Shown here: one piece after another, positions 33,701 to 45,805 of the stretch
How the letters are laid out: the number at the start of each line of letters is the position of its first letter
How positions within the stretch are numbered: position 1 is the first letter of the stretch
Source of the DNA: Tetranychus cinnabarinus
Taxonomy: Eukaryota; Arthropoda; Arachnida; Trombidiformes; Tetranychidae
Assembly (NCBI GenBank): GCA_022266195.1
Contig: WHVY01000004.1
Location: forward strand, 9,441,501 to 9,505,500
Reading direction: 5' to 3'
Length of the DNA stretch: 64,000 nt
Translations under genes and position numbers: made by a program
The notes under the pieces: model-generated
Database searches by the model: none
What the model saw: the letters and a program-made list of their open reading frames with translations, nothing else
What the model was told of the DNA's origin: nothing

Positions 33701-33860
33701 AAAATGTGCTTACAACCAGTGCGGTTCCAAGTTCACCTGCAACCACAAGCATTGAGCGATCTTCACTTATCTCCATTAAACTAACCGAACCAATGTTTGT
33801 ATCAATATCTTCAATTAAAACATCTGATTTACTTGTGCTTTTGATTGAACCACAGCCCAT
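30800..33860 (-). CDS. WDR86: WD-repeat protein, WDR86-like, 426 aa
   Basis: Five exons on the minus strand join in frame: 33660-33860, 32912-33250, 32366-32822, 31045-31148 and 30800-30979. At least six WD repeats are readable: YTGSVDQTIRKW, FSTSYDKTAKVW, VTGSVDCTIRIW, ISASGDGKIISWD, FSGSTDRTARAW and FTCDLLGKLCVWD. Order and spacing fit vertebrate WDR86 as I recall it, so I use that name as a best match. An acidic insert (DDDDFDEDNEQQ) separates repeats in exon 2. I chose the MGCGSIKS start, whose Gly2, Cys3 and Ser could support N-myristoylation. An upstream in-frame ATG at 33870-33872 would hide it. Its role is probably scaffolding; the partners are unknown. Intron 4 (1.2 kb) carries a dispersed repeat. 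Confidence 0.85.
31390..31660 (+). repeat. Dispersed repeat, inverted partner at 38610-38860
   Basis: About 250 bases are very similar in inverted orientation to 38610-38860, including ACAAAAAACTCATTGAACC and its complement. This copy lies in intron 4 of the WD-repeat gene. Class unknown. Confidence 0.6.
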
Positions 33861-35990
33861 TTTGCCCAGCATATCGTCTCTGTCAACCAGTTTGCCTAAA
33901 AAGTCAACATGAAGTCACCAGGAAAAAGTTTAAAACAACATTTGGCTCTTTTCGGTGCAACATGCTTTAAAAACAGATGATCGTTGTTGTTGGTCCAAAT
34001 AATTGTTAACATTGTCTATAACCAAGTGACGATTTAAACACTCACAAACAGATGATTATCCAATTGGTAAATACTCGTTAACGGAGATTAATTAACAAAA
34101 CAACTCAACAATGGAAGTAACAAGTAAAACAGTCAACTGAGCTATTGGCTTAGATGGGGTTCACTTTAAAAACGGAGGCCAAGTAATCTTTAAACCAATT
34201 GCTTGAAACTTGCAACATATTTAATAAGTTTGCAACAATACCTTTTCATAACCATGGTTACTTATGGTATAAACATTAAACCTCATCTGAAATACCTCAT
34301 GCTTTTTGATTCTAGGTCAGTTCAACAACCAAATTAACCACTGTAATGACCACTTTAAATATTGATGCGATTCTTACACTAAACCTTTTCCAACTGTTTA
34401 TCATTTTGTAGATAGATGAATCAACAATTCATCGACTTCTGACTTCAAAGCCAAGACGAATGGCTCAGCTCTTCGTAAATATTAAAATTAAGTTCAACAA
34501 GACTTTTCAGTAGTTATATGACTACTCTTTTCAGGCTTTTGTTTTCTTCCTGTTTTTGTCTCATCTTGAAATGATTTTTGATTCATATATATTTATTACA
34601 GTAAATTACCAATAAATTGATTGGATCAACTAAAAGTATTGTTCCAAGAAAATAAAGTTCAGAAGCAAAACGCTTTATTTTTGAATTGCCACTGAATCTT
34701 TTGCGTTGTTTCAAACAAAATAAGGAAGTCTTGATGAATTAATTCTTATATTGTTTATCATTTGTTATTGGTAAAGACTTGAATGATTAGATTGTGAAGA
34801 TGAAGGTAAAAAAATCTATGAATGAGAGTTGTTGAGATTAATATGAGAAAAGTAAAGACATTGATTAAAGTTGCAAATCTGAAGCTGATATATGAATGTT
34901 TTTTTTTTCAATCATTTTCTTATCATTGTAGCTGTCAGGTTAGGTTTTAATCAATGAATCCAACTAAGTAACTATTAATTGTAAGCGACTGTAAAATAGA
35001 AACAAACAAAACTGTAACTGTTTGAATAAAAAGCATCTCAAGTATAGAGATAAGAAACATGAGACAATTTAGCTGTTTCTCTCAATGGGTATTTATACAC
35101 CTCAAATTGATGTTTTGTCTCAATGAACTTCCACATCTTGTTGAGATGTTTAATCATTTACTATCCTTAAAAAATCAATGATCTCATCATATTCATGATG
35201 AACATTGATCAACGACTTTCAATAAAAAGTGAATGACTGTTCAATAAATTGTCTGAGTTGACTGAAGCTTGTTAGATCTAATAATAAGCTAAGAAAAGTT
35301 TGTTGTGAATAAGATTTACTAATGATAATTAGACTTTGAAATTAAATTAGAATCAAAAACATTATTTAATGAAAAATTAAACTAGTCAATGTACAAATAA
35401 AGTTAAAAATAGCCAATAGAGATGGCGTTAACTGTTGATGACTTTAATTTCATTGCTTCTCATTCATATTCAGATTGAGCGATAAGAAATCATGGCAAAT
35501 CTGAAAGTTGCATCGAGTTAGGTGATCAAATCAAAGTTGAGTCTTTAGTCTCTGGGTCTAGTATGTTTGGTTTTAAATGGTTGAGTAGTCGTACTTTATC
35601 ATGAATCTTGATGATCGCTATTTACCGGTTTCACCAGTCTTTTAAGCTTTTGAGAAAAACTATTATGAGAATGGAATAAACTTTTGAAATGAGAAATATT
35701 TCCTTTCTCCTTATCGGTTGTTTCCTCTGATTCTTGACTTGACCTAGAATTGCCTTTATAAGGATGATTTCCCTAAATCCTAATAAGGATTTATCTCTCA
35801 ACTTGATCTCTGTGATTATCTGAATTCAGAAGAGATCAGATTCATTCATAACAGAGTTCAGTTTCGAGTCAATAATTGGCCAACTCAGTTTCGCTACCTA
35901 ATTCCTTAGCCCCTTCAGAGTGTAACCTTTCATTTAAACGAATCAAAGTTGTTTTAGTCATTTGGCTTTAGCATTTCACATCATTTACAT
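33861..35990. other. Intergenic 5' of the WD-repeat gene; no gene seen
   Basis: AT-rich with no supported frame. An acceptor-like TTTTTAG at about 33895-33901 (minus) could precede the coding exon and imply a 5'UTR exon further right. The last few hundred bases may be the 5' end of the retroelement whose gag follows. Confidence 0.3.
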
Positions 35991-36072
35991 TGTGTTCGAA
36001 TCTTTCGTTAAAATTGTGGCAGCGGCGTGATAAAATCAGTGAAATTTTCAACTCTCTAAGTGTATTAATACA

Positions 36073-36828
36073 ATGGAAATCAATACACAACCAACGCGAA
36101 CTACAATGCCTTTAGAAACTTTACTTGGTTTGATGAATCGTAGACAAATGCCAGTAACAGTTTCACCGTTCATTGGCTACCCAAACGACCCCGAGGAGTG
36201 GTGTGATGAGTTCGAGGTAATAACAAACTTAGCAAACTGGGATGATGAAGTTCGTTTTTGTAAAGTTTCAAACTATCTTTCTCCTGACATACGGATATGG
36301 TTCAAATCACAACTTGAATCTGAAGTCTTCTCGGACTGGTCAAGTTTTAAAGCAACCTTCATCGCAACTTATCCAAATGAAGATAAGCAAAATTATATAC
36401 ATCGACTTGCTAAAACTTTACAGCGTGTTGATGAAGATCCGTGCAATTATGCTACAAAAATGTATGCCATTGCTCAGAAAGGAAAAATTGCGTTTAAAGA
36501 TTATGTTGCTTTTGTTATCTCTGGGCTACAACCAAGGCTAAGAGCAGAACTTACAGAAGAGTTAGTTGACACTATCAAAGACCTGTCTGAGCTGATGCAA
36601 CATCTTCGTGAAGCCGCTAGAATCGTCAAGCTTCGACTTGAAGCATCATCAGCCCGATATCATGATTATCTACCACCAACTTATCCTGTGAATGCAATAC
36701 CAGCGGTACAAAACAGCGAACCTCAAAATTCAGTAGTTGATCTCCTGGCAAAGCAAATAAAAGAATTACAAGATCAAATGAAGACAATAGTTGAAGCAAT
36801 GGCTGTCAAACCATCTCGAAGAGATTAG
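36073..36828 (+). pseudogene. Ty3/gypsy-like retrotransposon gag, 251 aa
   Basis: The open frame has a retrotransposon gag core: IGYPNDPEEWCDEFE, then VRFCKVSNYLSPDIRIWF, then FKATFIATYP and YIHRLAKTLQRVDED, with a coiled-coil-like KQIKELQDQMK end. A possible primer-binding TGGCAGCGGCG lies near 36017, about 55 bp upstream. After the stop at 36826-36828 a CCHC zinc-knuckle can be traced (GHIELDC near 36860-36880) but it is broken by a one-base frameshift, then P/Q-rich text to about 37136. No protease, reverse transcriptase or integrase is present, and I could not match paired LTRs. I therefore treat it as the relic of a dead element. Confidence 0.65.
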
Positions 36829-37136
36829 ACTAACATCACTTGTCTTTATTGAAAAAGATTGGCCATATTGAACTTGATTGCAGGCGAAGAGAAGCCGATC
36901 TTTCGAATGGAAATTTCCACATGAGTTTAGCATTTCAACCCCCCACACCAGACACTCAGTACCCGTCATATCAGGTAACTTTTCAAATTGTCCAGTTACC
37001 AAATCCGCCACCAATTCAACCGTCACAGAGCGTCTACAGCAGTATTCCCAACCAGTGATAAATCAACCAAACATGCAGTCTGGAATGAGTTTCCAACCAA
37101 ATAATTACCAACCCTTACAACCACAATTACCAAAGT
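36829..37136 (+). pseudogene. Frameshifted zinc-knuckle and tail of the gag relic
   Basis: This is a separate frame following gag. The Cys-Cys-His-Cys spacing of a retroviral-type knuckle is visible across two frames. The text after it is rich in Pro, Gln and Asn and ends at a stop. Confidence 0.5.
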
Positions 37137-38609
37137 AACTTTCGTTACACTTTTATTTCAATTAATTGATTTCTGTGTCATTTTTAAACTGTCGGTTTTT
37201 GTTGCTTTGAGCTAACAAGATTTAAAAGTAATAAAAAGATTACAAGATTGGTGAAAACCTTGATAATCATCTTTATGTTGATCTTTCCATGAATAATAAG
37301 CATTAAAAAATAAAGATTAATAAATGTGTGTTAATGTTAACTGATTGTTTCTTCGTCTTTGAAATCACAGCCTTTAATCCAAAATTACATCCTATTACTT
37401 ACTTTTGTTTGGGTATAAAGTAATTGAACCTGACAATTCTAATCAAATTAATGGCAATCAAGACAAGCTTTATAATAATAATAGTTTACAATTGAAAATC
37501 CCAAGAAATCAACTGACAAAGCTGATTTGTTTACTCTATTTCTGGATTAAATTGGGAAAATATCAATTCAGACTTTCCCAGTTAGAGGTAAGATAAGATT
37601 GTTTATTAATCATTGTATGCATAAGGTTTATATCGCATGACAATTAATGTTGATTTAGTTGTTTTGATGTCATAGGAAAGCCTGAATTCACTTAAGGTTT
37701 TCAACTATTAACGTTATGCAAACGAAGACGACAATTTGCATTAATTTACATAAATTATTGAAACCAAATTTACCAGAAAATGAAACTCTTTTTTCGTCAT
37801 TACAGTCTCTAAACCATTCTGACGAAAGTAAAACTAAACTGAAATGGTGGATTGAATATCAGTCAAAATCAGCTTAAAGTCAAAGTTCAAGATTAACTGT
37901 CCTTTGACTTTCCTTTGTAATGTCATTGAATTGATTATCTTATTTAAAATTATCTTTGCGAGAAGCAAAGAAATGGTTCAGAGCTTGAAGCATTGAGAAC
38001 GGTGAAAATTGAAATGAAATTGATCTCAAGATGTCGGACTGATAATTGGTTTTCAACACTTGGAAAGATCAAACGTAATCTAAAAGCTGAGCTCACCTCA
38101 TAATACAAAAAGATATTTCAAATATGTGAAAAGATGTTCAAGAAAAGTGAAAAAGTGAAAAGAATTTTCAAAATTCATTGAGAAACATTTTCCTGAAAAG
38201 AGTTTGGAAATGTAAAGTGAACTTTAAACGAACCTTTCAGGAATCAAAACAGTAAAAGGCACAAAAATTCATGTGTTAGTCTAGTCTCATCAATTTTGTT
38301 TTCAAATAAATCACAAAATGCTTTTCCTTTGAAATCAATCCAGAATTCAGTTATTATGGTTTAGATGGTACATTTATAATTAGCTCAACTCACTGTGTAA
38401 CTTGACTTGAAACTATTACATTAACTAATATAAGGAAAGTAATTCATATTATCTTAAATAATTTCCCATGCAAAGTTGTATAAATAAATGCATACAGGTT
38501 ATAAAATCCAACTGGTTTTGAATGATAGATTAATAAAGACAACAATTTGGTAATTTATAATAATATTGTCATTTCCAATTTGCTAGAGGAATAAAGATTT
38601 ATGTATTAA
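37137..38609. other. AT-rich intergenic, nothing seen
   Basis: No supported gene or RNA. Short frames here have no recognisable domain. Confidence 0.3.
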
Positions 38610-38860
38610 TACTTGACTGTCCGGTTAAAGTGTTACAATTGAAAGTTCAATGGATGTAGTTAAGTTGTGATACAATAAAGAGTGAAAGTAAATAAAAATT
38701 ATAAACAAAAAACTCATTGAACCCAGCATAGTAACAAAGTTGATTTAAAATGCAAAGCTTTGCTTGTTTTTTTGGTAATCTCACTATTCATCATTTGCAT
38801 ATTATCAATAAAATTATTATTGCACTGTTTTCAACCCATTTCATAGTTAATATGCTTAAC
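38610..38860 (-). repeat. Dispersed repeat, inverted partner of 31390-31660
   Basis: Inverted copy of the repeat in WD-gene intron 4, about 7 kb away, with high identity over about 200 bp. Confidence 0.6.
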
Positions 38861-38958
38861 AAGTTGGAAAGTCCAGGAGGAAAACTCGCCTTTCATGTTA
38901 ACTTTGCCAGGTCCAAGTGAGACTGAGAGTAATCAACCACAGAAACCAATGAGTTCAA

Positions 38959-39189
38959 CGTTTAACCAAAGTGTCTTTCAAGTCTTGGGTTATCTTTGAT
39001 TTGGCCAACTTGTCCATTGTTTAGATTGAATAAGATATACAATGAATGAACCAGTTGCTGAATTAATCTCGCCAATTCTTCTGCTCCATGAGATAGAAAA
39101 ATATGTTGAAAAGTTGCAAGTGAATTCATTAACCAAAATGACAGCGAATTTTTCAAGTCAGGTAAAATGTTGGCTACATCATCAGGCAA
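38959..39189 (-). other. Possible coding exon, unrecognised
   Basis: A minus-strand frame reads LPDLKNSLSFWLMNSLATF, then EELARLIQQLVHSLYILF. It looks protein-like, with amphipathic helices and an FW-x2-N pattern that faintly recalls DIL domains. I see no splice partners or start. It may be an exon, a fragment or chance. Confidence 0.25.
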
Positions 39190-41166
39190 AGATGGTCAAG
39201 GTTTGATGTCCAGTTGAAAATGAATGCATTGTTGCATGAGAGATGTTAATTCCAATGGAATGATCAAATTTAAATTGTGAGATCAAACCTTGTCATGAGA
39301 AAATTAAATTTACTCAACTTGAAAACTCCATTAGTTGTTTAATGATGAAAATTTTCACAAACACTAATCATTTGTTTAGTCAAACAATGTTACATAAATA
39401 AATGCTATTTGATATTTTTCAATAATCACTCTCAACTACTGTTATGGTTAATGTTATCATGTTATCATCATTATTGTTAATGTTTTTGCAATTTTGAAAC
39501 ACTGATTTGTTTATTAAACCACCATTAAGGTTCATCAGATGATATGTAATTTGCTTTTGTATGATATAATTGGCAATTTTGGGTACTTCAGGTTCACTTG
39601 AAGCAGGTTTATTCATTCAAATCAGTGTTTTGAGTTAATATTTTTGTTCATTTTGTAACGTTTCCAAAATCAATCATCTTAAATACTTGTTCGCGCTATG
39701 GGGTGCTAGGCAATGATCTCACGATGTGGTTGACGTTACTTGGATCACTTAAGTCATGTGAAAAGATAGAAAGGAAAGAATAGGTGGAAGAAGTGAGAAA
39801 AGAGAGTGAGAAAGGCGGAAAGATGAGGATAAGGAATGAAGATGGCGATAGAAAGAAAAAAGTCAAGGAATGAGAGCGTGAGAAAAGCGCATAACCGCCA
39901 ATTTAAAAGCGAGAGTGGCGCTTTATGAATGTTTGTTTGAAAATATAGTTATGAATATATTGGAAGATTCATCTACGTCTCTCACTTTGTTCAATGGATT
40001 TCCCTTTTTCACTGAGAAAAACAATGGCGATGCAAGAGAAAGAAAAAAATTTACAACGATTTTCTTGAAAACTTGTTTTATTACCTCATGAATTATCTTG
40101 AAAAGCAAATCCAAATTCATGATGGTGATATTAATCTTTAACCATGATAAAACATTCTGCAAAAAGTATCACTTTTTGATAATCCACTTGTTTGCTTTGC
40201 TTTCAGTGTTTCCCATTCACTATGCGAATCTTTTGTATTTTCATCGGGATGGGTTGAGACCAGAATAAATCGACACAGTTGTACAAAATTTTATGCATAA
40301 GTTTGAGGCGTAATTGCTTTTGTTCATTATATTTAGCTTTTATTTTCCCATTAGTTGTTTGTTTCACTCGGCTTGGGTTTTATTCCACAGGTACAAATGT
40401 TTTCAGACTTAAATATATTTTTGTTCATCAGGTACAAAAAATTTCCAGGAAGATATCTTGACTAATATTTCTTAGTCAATAGAGATGGTTTCTTGAAGAT
40501 ATGATCATGTGTTTTTGGTGTCATGATGAAGTTTCTTTTTAACCAAGCCGCAAAGCTTTTTAAAACAAAAGGTTTATAGTTGACCGTAAGATTGGTGAGA
40601 TGAGAGGGAAAGATGTCAGGATTGGTATTTGGGAAAGGATTAGGGAAGCACATTTTGTAAGGAATGATGAGAAAGATGATAAAATTAATTAGCGAGAGAG
40701 ATAGAGGATAAAGTGCAATAGAAATGCCATTGGTGCAAGTTTTTTTTGATGAGTTGATAGGAAGGTACAGAATTGTTTAAATGCATAAAAAATTGGCTGA
40801 TTGGTACTTTAATTTTGTTCCTATTCACCGAATGAATGAAGTTGATTTTGGTTCCAAAGTTGAATACAAGTGAGCTCCACTTTGATGTGTTGGTTTGATG
40901 AACAAATGGGGTGACAGGTATTTAGGGTGACATTTGATGAATATGATGAAGAATCACAAGGATGACGATTATGTAAAGATGATAAAAATGAAGTTAGAGA
41001 TCGAAGATACTTTGTTGCCATTTTGGTTCAAATTCACGTTGCATACGGACATCGACAGGATAAAAAGGGGCACCAAATACGATTCAAGGTGATGATGACT
41101 GTGACGGGGAAAGCAAAAAATAGGGTTACCAAAAATTGTTTACTTTAATGTTAATAACAAATTTAT
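39190..41166. other. Intergenic 3' of NDRG; a purine-rich repeat
   Basis: 39725-39940 is GA-rich and ends in a conserved stretch (GAGAAAAGCGCATAACC). It is shared with 48170-48400. Otherwise no supported gene. Confidence 0.4.
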
Positions 41167-43534
41167 TCAGCACTGAGCAATAGGATTCTCAACAATATGC
41201 ACCTCTCCAGAATGACGACCGTTAATCGGTTGATCCAGTTGATTGAAGGAGTTTTTTCTGGACGACGAATTGCTGTCCCTTCCATCTGAATTGAGACTCA
41301 TTTTACGTAGAGATGAACGACGTCTTTCAAATAATGTTAAAGCATATCCTAACCCCTGAATGAACAGTCTCAGTGCTTCAGCCACCTTTCCAGGTTGCTC
41401 TTCCAGTGCCATACCACTATCAGATAGCTTCATCCAGGTTGAATTTTCTGGATTCAATCGAGAGTTCATGGCAACTGTATCATCAACATGGGGCGACAAA
41501 TTAGCACATAATAAGAGAACTGAGCATCTAAAGTTTTTCTCTTTATCTCCTCGAACAATACCCAAATCGGTGCGGCGAATGTAAGAATCAAGAAAGAGAG
41601 AAAGATTCCTAGGGTTAATGGATTGACCAGAGAAATATTTACGGTAAACTTCAATCAGATCTCTATTGCGATCTTCAGTGATTCGTCCAAAATGGTACCA
41701 AAGAAGATAGTCTTGAACAGATTGTGGAAATGTAGTTCCAGCAACCAAAGTTGCACTATTCAGATAATAAATATTCATCTTCTGGTAAATGTATTCAGAC
41801 CAGGATGATTGAGAAGCTGAACTATTTACAAGGAAAAGACCGTCAACATAACTAGGATTTCTCAAGGCGAATCGGGATAAAATGTTAGCTCCAGCACCGA
41901 CACCGAAACCAATGAAATTTTTGATTCCATAAAATTTGCAAACAGCTTCTATCTGTTCAGCCAATTGATCCATAGTTGGGTAAATAAACGATTCAGGCAG
42001 AGGAGCAGCATTTTCTTCCTGTCCAGGAGCATTGATATGAATCACTAAGAATGGGAAACAGTTAGGAAGAGGAAAGTGGAAGAGAAAAAAAGGAAACATC
42101 AAGTTTCAATCAATATTAATCTAAAAATTTATCCCAGACTGAATTTCATAATTCAATTATATTGAAGCTAACGTTTAACAGCATAAATAATTTAATTTTT
42201 GTCTTCTATTCTCATTGTTGGATTTACTTTTTTTAATATTTCCTGTTGTTTCAAAACGCTTTTTTAACCTAATATGACATTACTGAATTTCAGCTAATAA
42301 GATTACATTGATCATCATGACAGGCCGACAAAATGTTGGAGACTAGGAGATGATTAAATTATCTTTTTAACTAGGTTAAATAGATGATATTGGCAATCGA
42401 TTGAACACATGAGGAAAATAATGATTGTTTTTTATCACCAGATTTTTCTCAATTACCTAGTCTAGGAAATTTAATTGATCGATCAGTTTAGCTTTGTATG
42501 TGACAATAATAATTAACAAAGAAACGTAAAATTGACAATTAGCTAACCAGACAGGCCTTATTAGCTAAAGATACTAACAATACTCAGCAAGTTAATGTGA
42601 AACTCAACAAAGACGCAATAATGTTTATTGGTATGATTACTCGACTATATATTATCAATTATGAGAAATATGAATAAAAATCTGTCTACAGTTTGATTGT
42701 ACTTAAGCAATAAAATTCTTGAGAAACCGCTATTCACCAGTAATTACCAACTTTCTACCTGAAAGCAATAAATTTGTTTTAAAAACTAAAGACAGGTTGT
42801 TTTACTATAATTGAAAACAACAATAATTTTTTACGTAAAATTTAATGCTTCATCATGATCCTTCCCTATCATATTATGTCAAACTGAGTAAAATCAATTA
42901 TAACTGAAAACACTAACAGGAGAAGGTGGTCTTTGATAGTAATATTGACACTAATTTGATTTACTGATGACAAGCGGTAATGTATTTCAATGTAATGAGT
43001 AAGCCAACTGAAAGTTACAAATTTTAGCTCTAGAGAACAAAATAACAAAATTCACAATTCACAACCTAAAAGATGGAATATTTTTGTGATGAAAATGATA
43101 AACACTTTCCGCAAAGACTTTCAGATTTCCTATCGGATAATACTGCATACAAAATTAAAATCACACACTGCAACTATTAAAAAAGGCTAACTCGGGTGGC
43201 TCAGATAAAAATTAAGTCAAGGTAGATTTTGAGGCAATAACTATTAAAAGGTAATGTTGGTTTGGTTGGCAAGAAACTTACAGGTAAAACTTTGCAAGAG
43301 CAGCCTCATATCCATGTAATTAAAGAAAGCTTGGAAATTGGAGACATGGTTTAATCCAATATCGTGGTAAGTCAAGATAACTGGTTTATTCTGTTTTTGA
43401 TCGGCTCCTTGCTTGGCAACCAAAATGGTTCCATAATGAGTCTCAATTTGATCCAAGGTGTAACTATCATCATCAGAAGCCAAACTTCGAATCAAAGGTG
43501 ATGTAGCTTGAACATTTAACAATTCAATGTCCAT
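41167..43534 (-). CDS. NDRG: NDRG family protein, 376 aa
   Basis: Two coding exons, 43282-43534 and 41167-42044, join at phase 1 to give 376 residues, the usual NDRG length. Recognisable family text includes THYGTILVAKQG, ILTYHDIGLNHVSNFQAFFN, the HINAPGQEENAA loop, YPTMDQLAEQIE, and IGFGVGAGANILSRFAL. In that last motif the nucleophile position of the alpha/beta-hydrolase fold is not Ser, as is normal for this non-enzymatic family. SGMALEEQPGKVAEALRLF and a Ser/Arg-rich tail follow (RRSSLRKMSLNSDGRDSNSS), a likely kinase target. The insect homologue is MESK2. A role in stress or differentiation signalling in the cytoplasm is known for the family, not shown here. Intron 42045-43281 has nothing else. 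Confidence 0.92.
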
Positions 43535-45298
43535 CTTAAAGTGTCAACAGAGTTTAATATTCGATGAACCAACAAATTTTAAATTTATTTCTCACCAGAC
43601 CAACTAATAAAGGTGAAAAAACTGTAAAAAGAAGAGAAAATAGAAAGCTATTAGGCTACAGTTGACATGGCAAGGGTTAAGTTTATGTTGGGTTTGTTTC
43701 CCACAGTATGATTTGTATCTCATGAGTAGTCAGAAGATGAGAAAAAAACTTGGATATCAACCAGACTATGAGACTAAATCAATATCAAATCAAGAAAGAC
43801 AAGAATATGCGGAGTAATTAAAAATAAAAAATCAACAATAAGCAAAGGAAATAAACAATAAAACAAGGAGAAGCAAGGTGAAGATCTAAACAGCAAAGAC
43901 AATGAGACTTACCAAAAAAAGTAGCAAGGAAAAGCTGATCAGTGACACCAGGAATAAAAATGTGGTAAAATCTGGTGATGATTTTGATGAAATTGATGAT
44001 GAATGGATATAATTATGATAATTGGAGTGACATGAAAAAAATAGACAACAAATAAGTATTTATAAAAAAAAGTACAGCAAAATATAGCAATTAATAAAAT
44101 TAAACAACTGCGAAAAATAAACTGACAAGAAAACCAAGATCACTCAGTTAACAGACAGAGACACTCTCAAAGAAGCACTCTCTAATTCAAATAAAGAAGA
44201 GAAGAAAGAGAAAGAGACAGAGATAGAGACAGGAGACTAGGAGGAGAAAAAGCAAGAGAAAAAGATGCAAAAGAAGAAAGAGAAAAAGAAAGAGATCCTG
44301 TTGTTACATCGATGAATTTTTTGCTAAGAGGAATATTTTTCTAATAAAGAATAAATATTTATGGGAAAACCGGTTATTATGCATTTCTTTCAATGTTATA
44401 CTTTCTGTTATTTAGTACAATTAGAAGCCTAACCCATGACCTTTTACTTGTCGATCCTTTTCTTATAAAAACTTATATTCTCACAAGAAAAAGAGAGAGA
44501 GAGAGACTTATTTTGTTCCTTTCTCATCCTTTTCTATTTCTTGTCTTCCTAAATTCCTCTTCTTTTCTCCTAGTCTTAACAGGTCTCACTGTTTTCTTCC
44601 GTTTTTTTTCTCGGCCCATTTTGAAGCCTTTTTCAACTGTGAAAGAAAGTGGACAATAATTTGCCCAAGGCGATGAACATTTAATGGTCAAGCCTAAAAT
44701 AAGGCACAAAAATGAGGATAAAGGCGGACAAAAGAAGTAGAAAGTAGCCTAGGAATTTCGGTAGAATGTACTGTGATTGAATATTGATTGAAAACCAGAA
44801 CAACAGTTGAATGCAATATCTGACCAGATCAGTAGTTTATAAACTATGTTACTGGTTCATCGATAAGATTATTCATCCATAATTAGCTGATTAAAACTTA
44901 CAAGTAGATTGTCAATATGAGGATAAAAAAATATGAATGAGAGTTGAAACTTAATCTCAGGAAAACGTAAAATCTCAAGATCTTAGGTATGATTTTGCTT
45001 CAACAGTTTCCTTGTTACTATCATCTATCTGATTTTCAATTAAATACCATGGCAACTGTTTAATCAGTGATCAAAATTGGGTAATCGATTAGGTGGTGTT
45101 AATTTAAAAAGTAGAAAAGAAACTGACGTAGATTGTAATTAGTTTGAATAAATCATCTCAAGTATTGTTCAGTTGATTTTCAAGTAAAAGTTTCACTTTT
45201 TCTCTCAATGGTCGTTGACTTGACTTACCTTGTTTGATCATTTGGATTATCGCTTTTCCTCTATCTCCCTCTCTATATCTCAATGAGATTAAAATTGC
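43535..45298. other. Intergenic between NDRG and the ankyrin gene
   Basis: It contains a GA-rich tract (44160-44300) just upstream of NDRG. It also holds a pyrimidine-rich repeat (44430-44660) that has a copy at 47670-47880. No gene supported. Confidence 0.4.
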
Positions 45299-45658
45299 TT
45301 AATTGTTACTGTTGCACTGTTCCACATTATTGGCTTTCCACAAATGTTGTTTACAAGTTATAAGATACGTTAAAGATTCATGAAGTCCATAAAAAGCTGC
45401 TAGATGAATTGGATGCCAACCATCTTTATTGGATAAATCTGGATTAGCTCCATTATTAACTAATTGCTGGCACCATCTTACATCTCGTCCAAGTAATAAA
45501 CAATGGTGAAGAGCTGTTTGACCATTAATGAAAACATTAAGATCAGGTTTGGTACTTAATAATAACAGTAGTTCATCATAGTCACCCTTTTTGATGACGG
45601 ATAACAATTTTCTAGCATTATTTTGATCACAGTTAACTTTTTCACTTTTCACTTTCAT
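45299..45658 (-). CDS. NRARP: NRARP-like ankyrin-repeat protein, 119 aa
   Basis: The frame extends upstream to 45805, but the Met at 45658 (MKVKSEKVNC) gives 119 aa, close to vertebrate NRARP (114 aa). The part before it looks unlike protein of this family. Two ankyrin repeats are clear: GQTALHHCLLLGRDVRWCQQ and NGANPDLSNKDGWHPIHLAA, then LTYLIT. NDARK-like helices precede them (LLSVIKKGDYDELLLLL). The GANPDLSNKDGW and LAAFYG features closely parallel NRARP as I recall it. NRARP is a feedback inhibitor of Notch that binds the NICD-CSL complex. That role here is inference. A generic short ankyrin protein is the alternative. Confidence 0.6.
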   Translation of the reverse strand: MKVKSEKVNCDQNNARKLLSVIKKGDYDELLLLLSTKPDLNVFINGQTALHHCLLLGRDVRWCQQLVNNGANPDLSNKDGWHPIHLAAFYGLHESLTYLITCKQHLWKANNVEQCNSNN

Positions 45659-45805
45659 ATTGACGTATTGTAAGTACATAAAGTTAAACGATGTTGTTGG
45701 GACCGAACCGGCTTTAACACCAGGTCTTAACAAAAACAAGTCAAGTTTACAGCACAAAGTTTTAACTTCAAGTCCGACTTCTCGTTTGAAAAAACTGTTT
45801 TTCAA

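Noticed and set aside
39419..39616. Minus-strand frame PEVPKIANYIIQKQ...
   Set aside because: It is protein-like in part, but has no splice sites, domain or partner exon that I could support.
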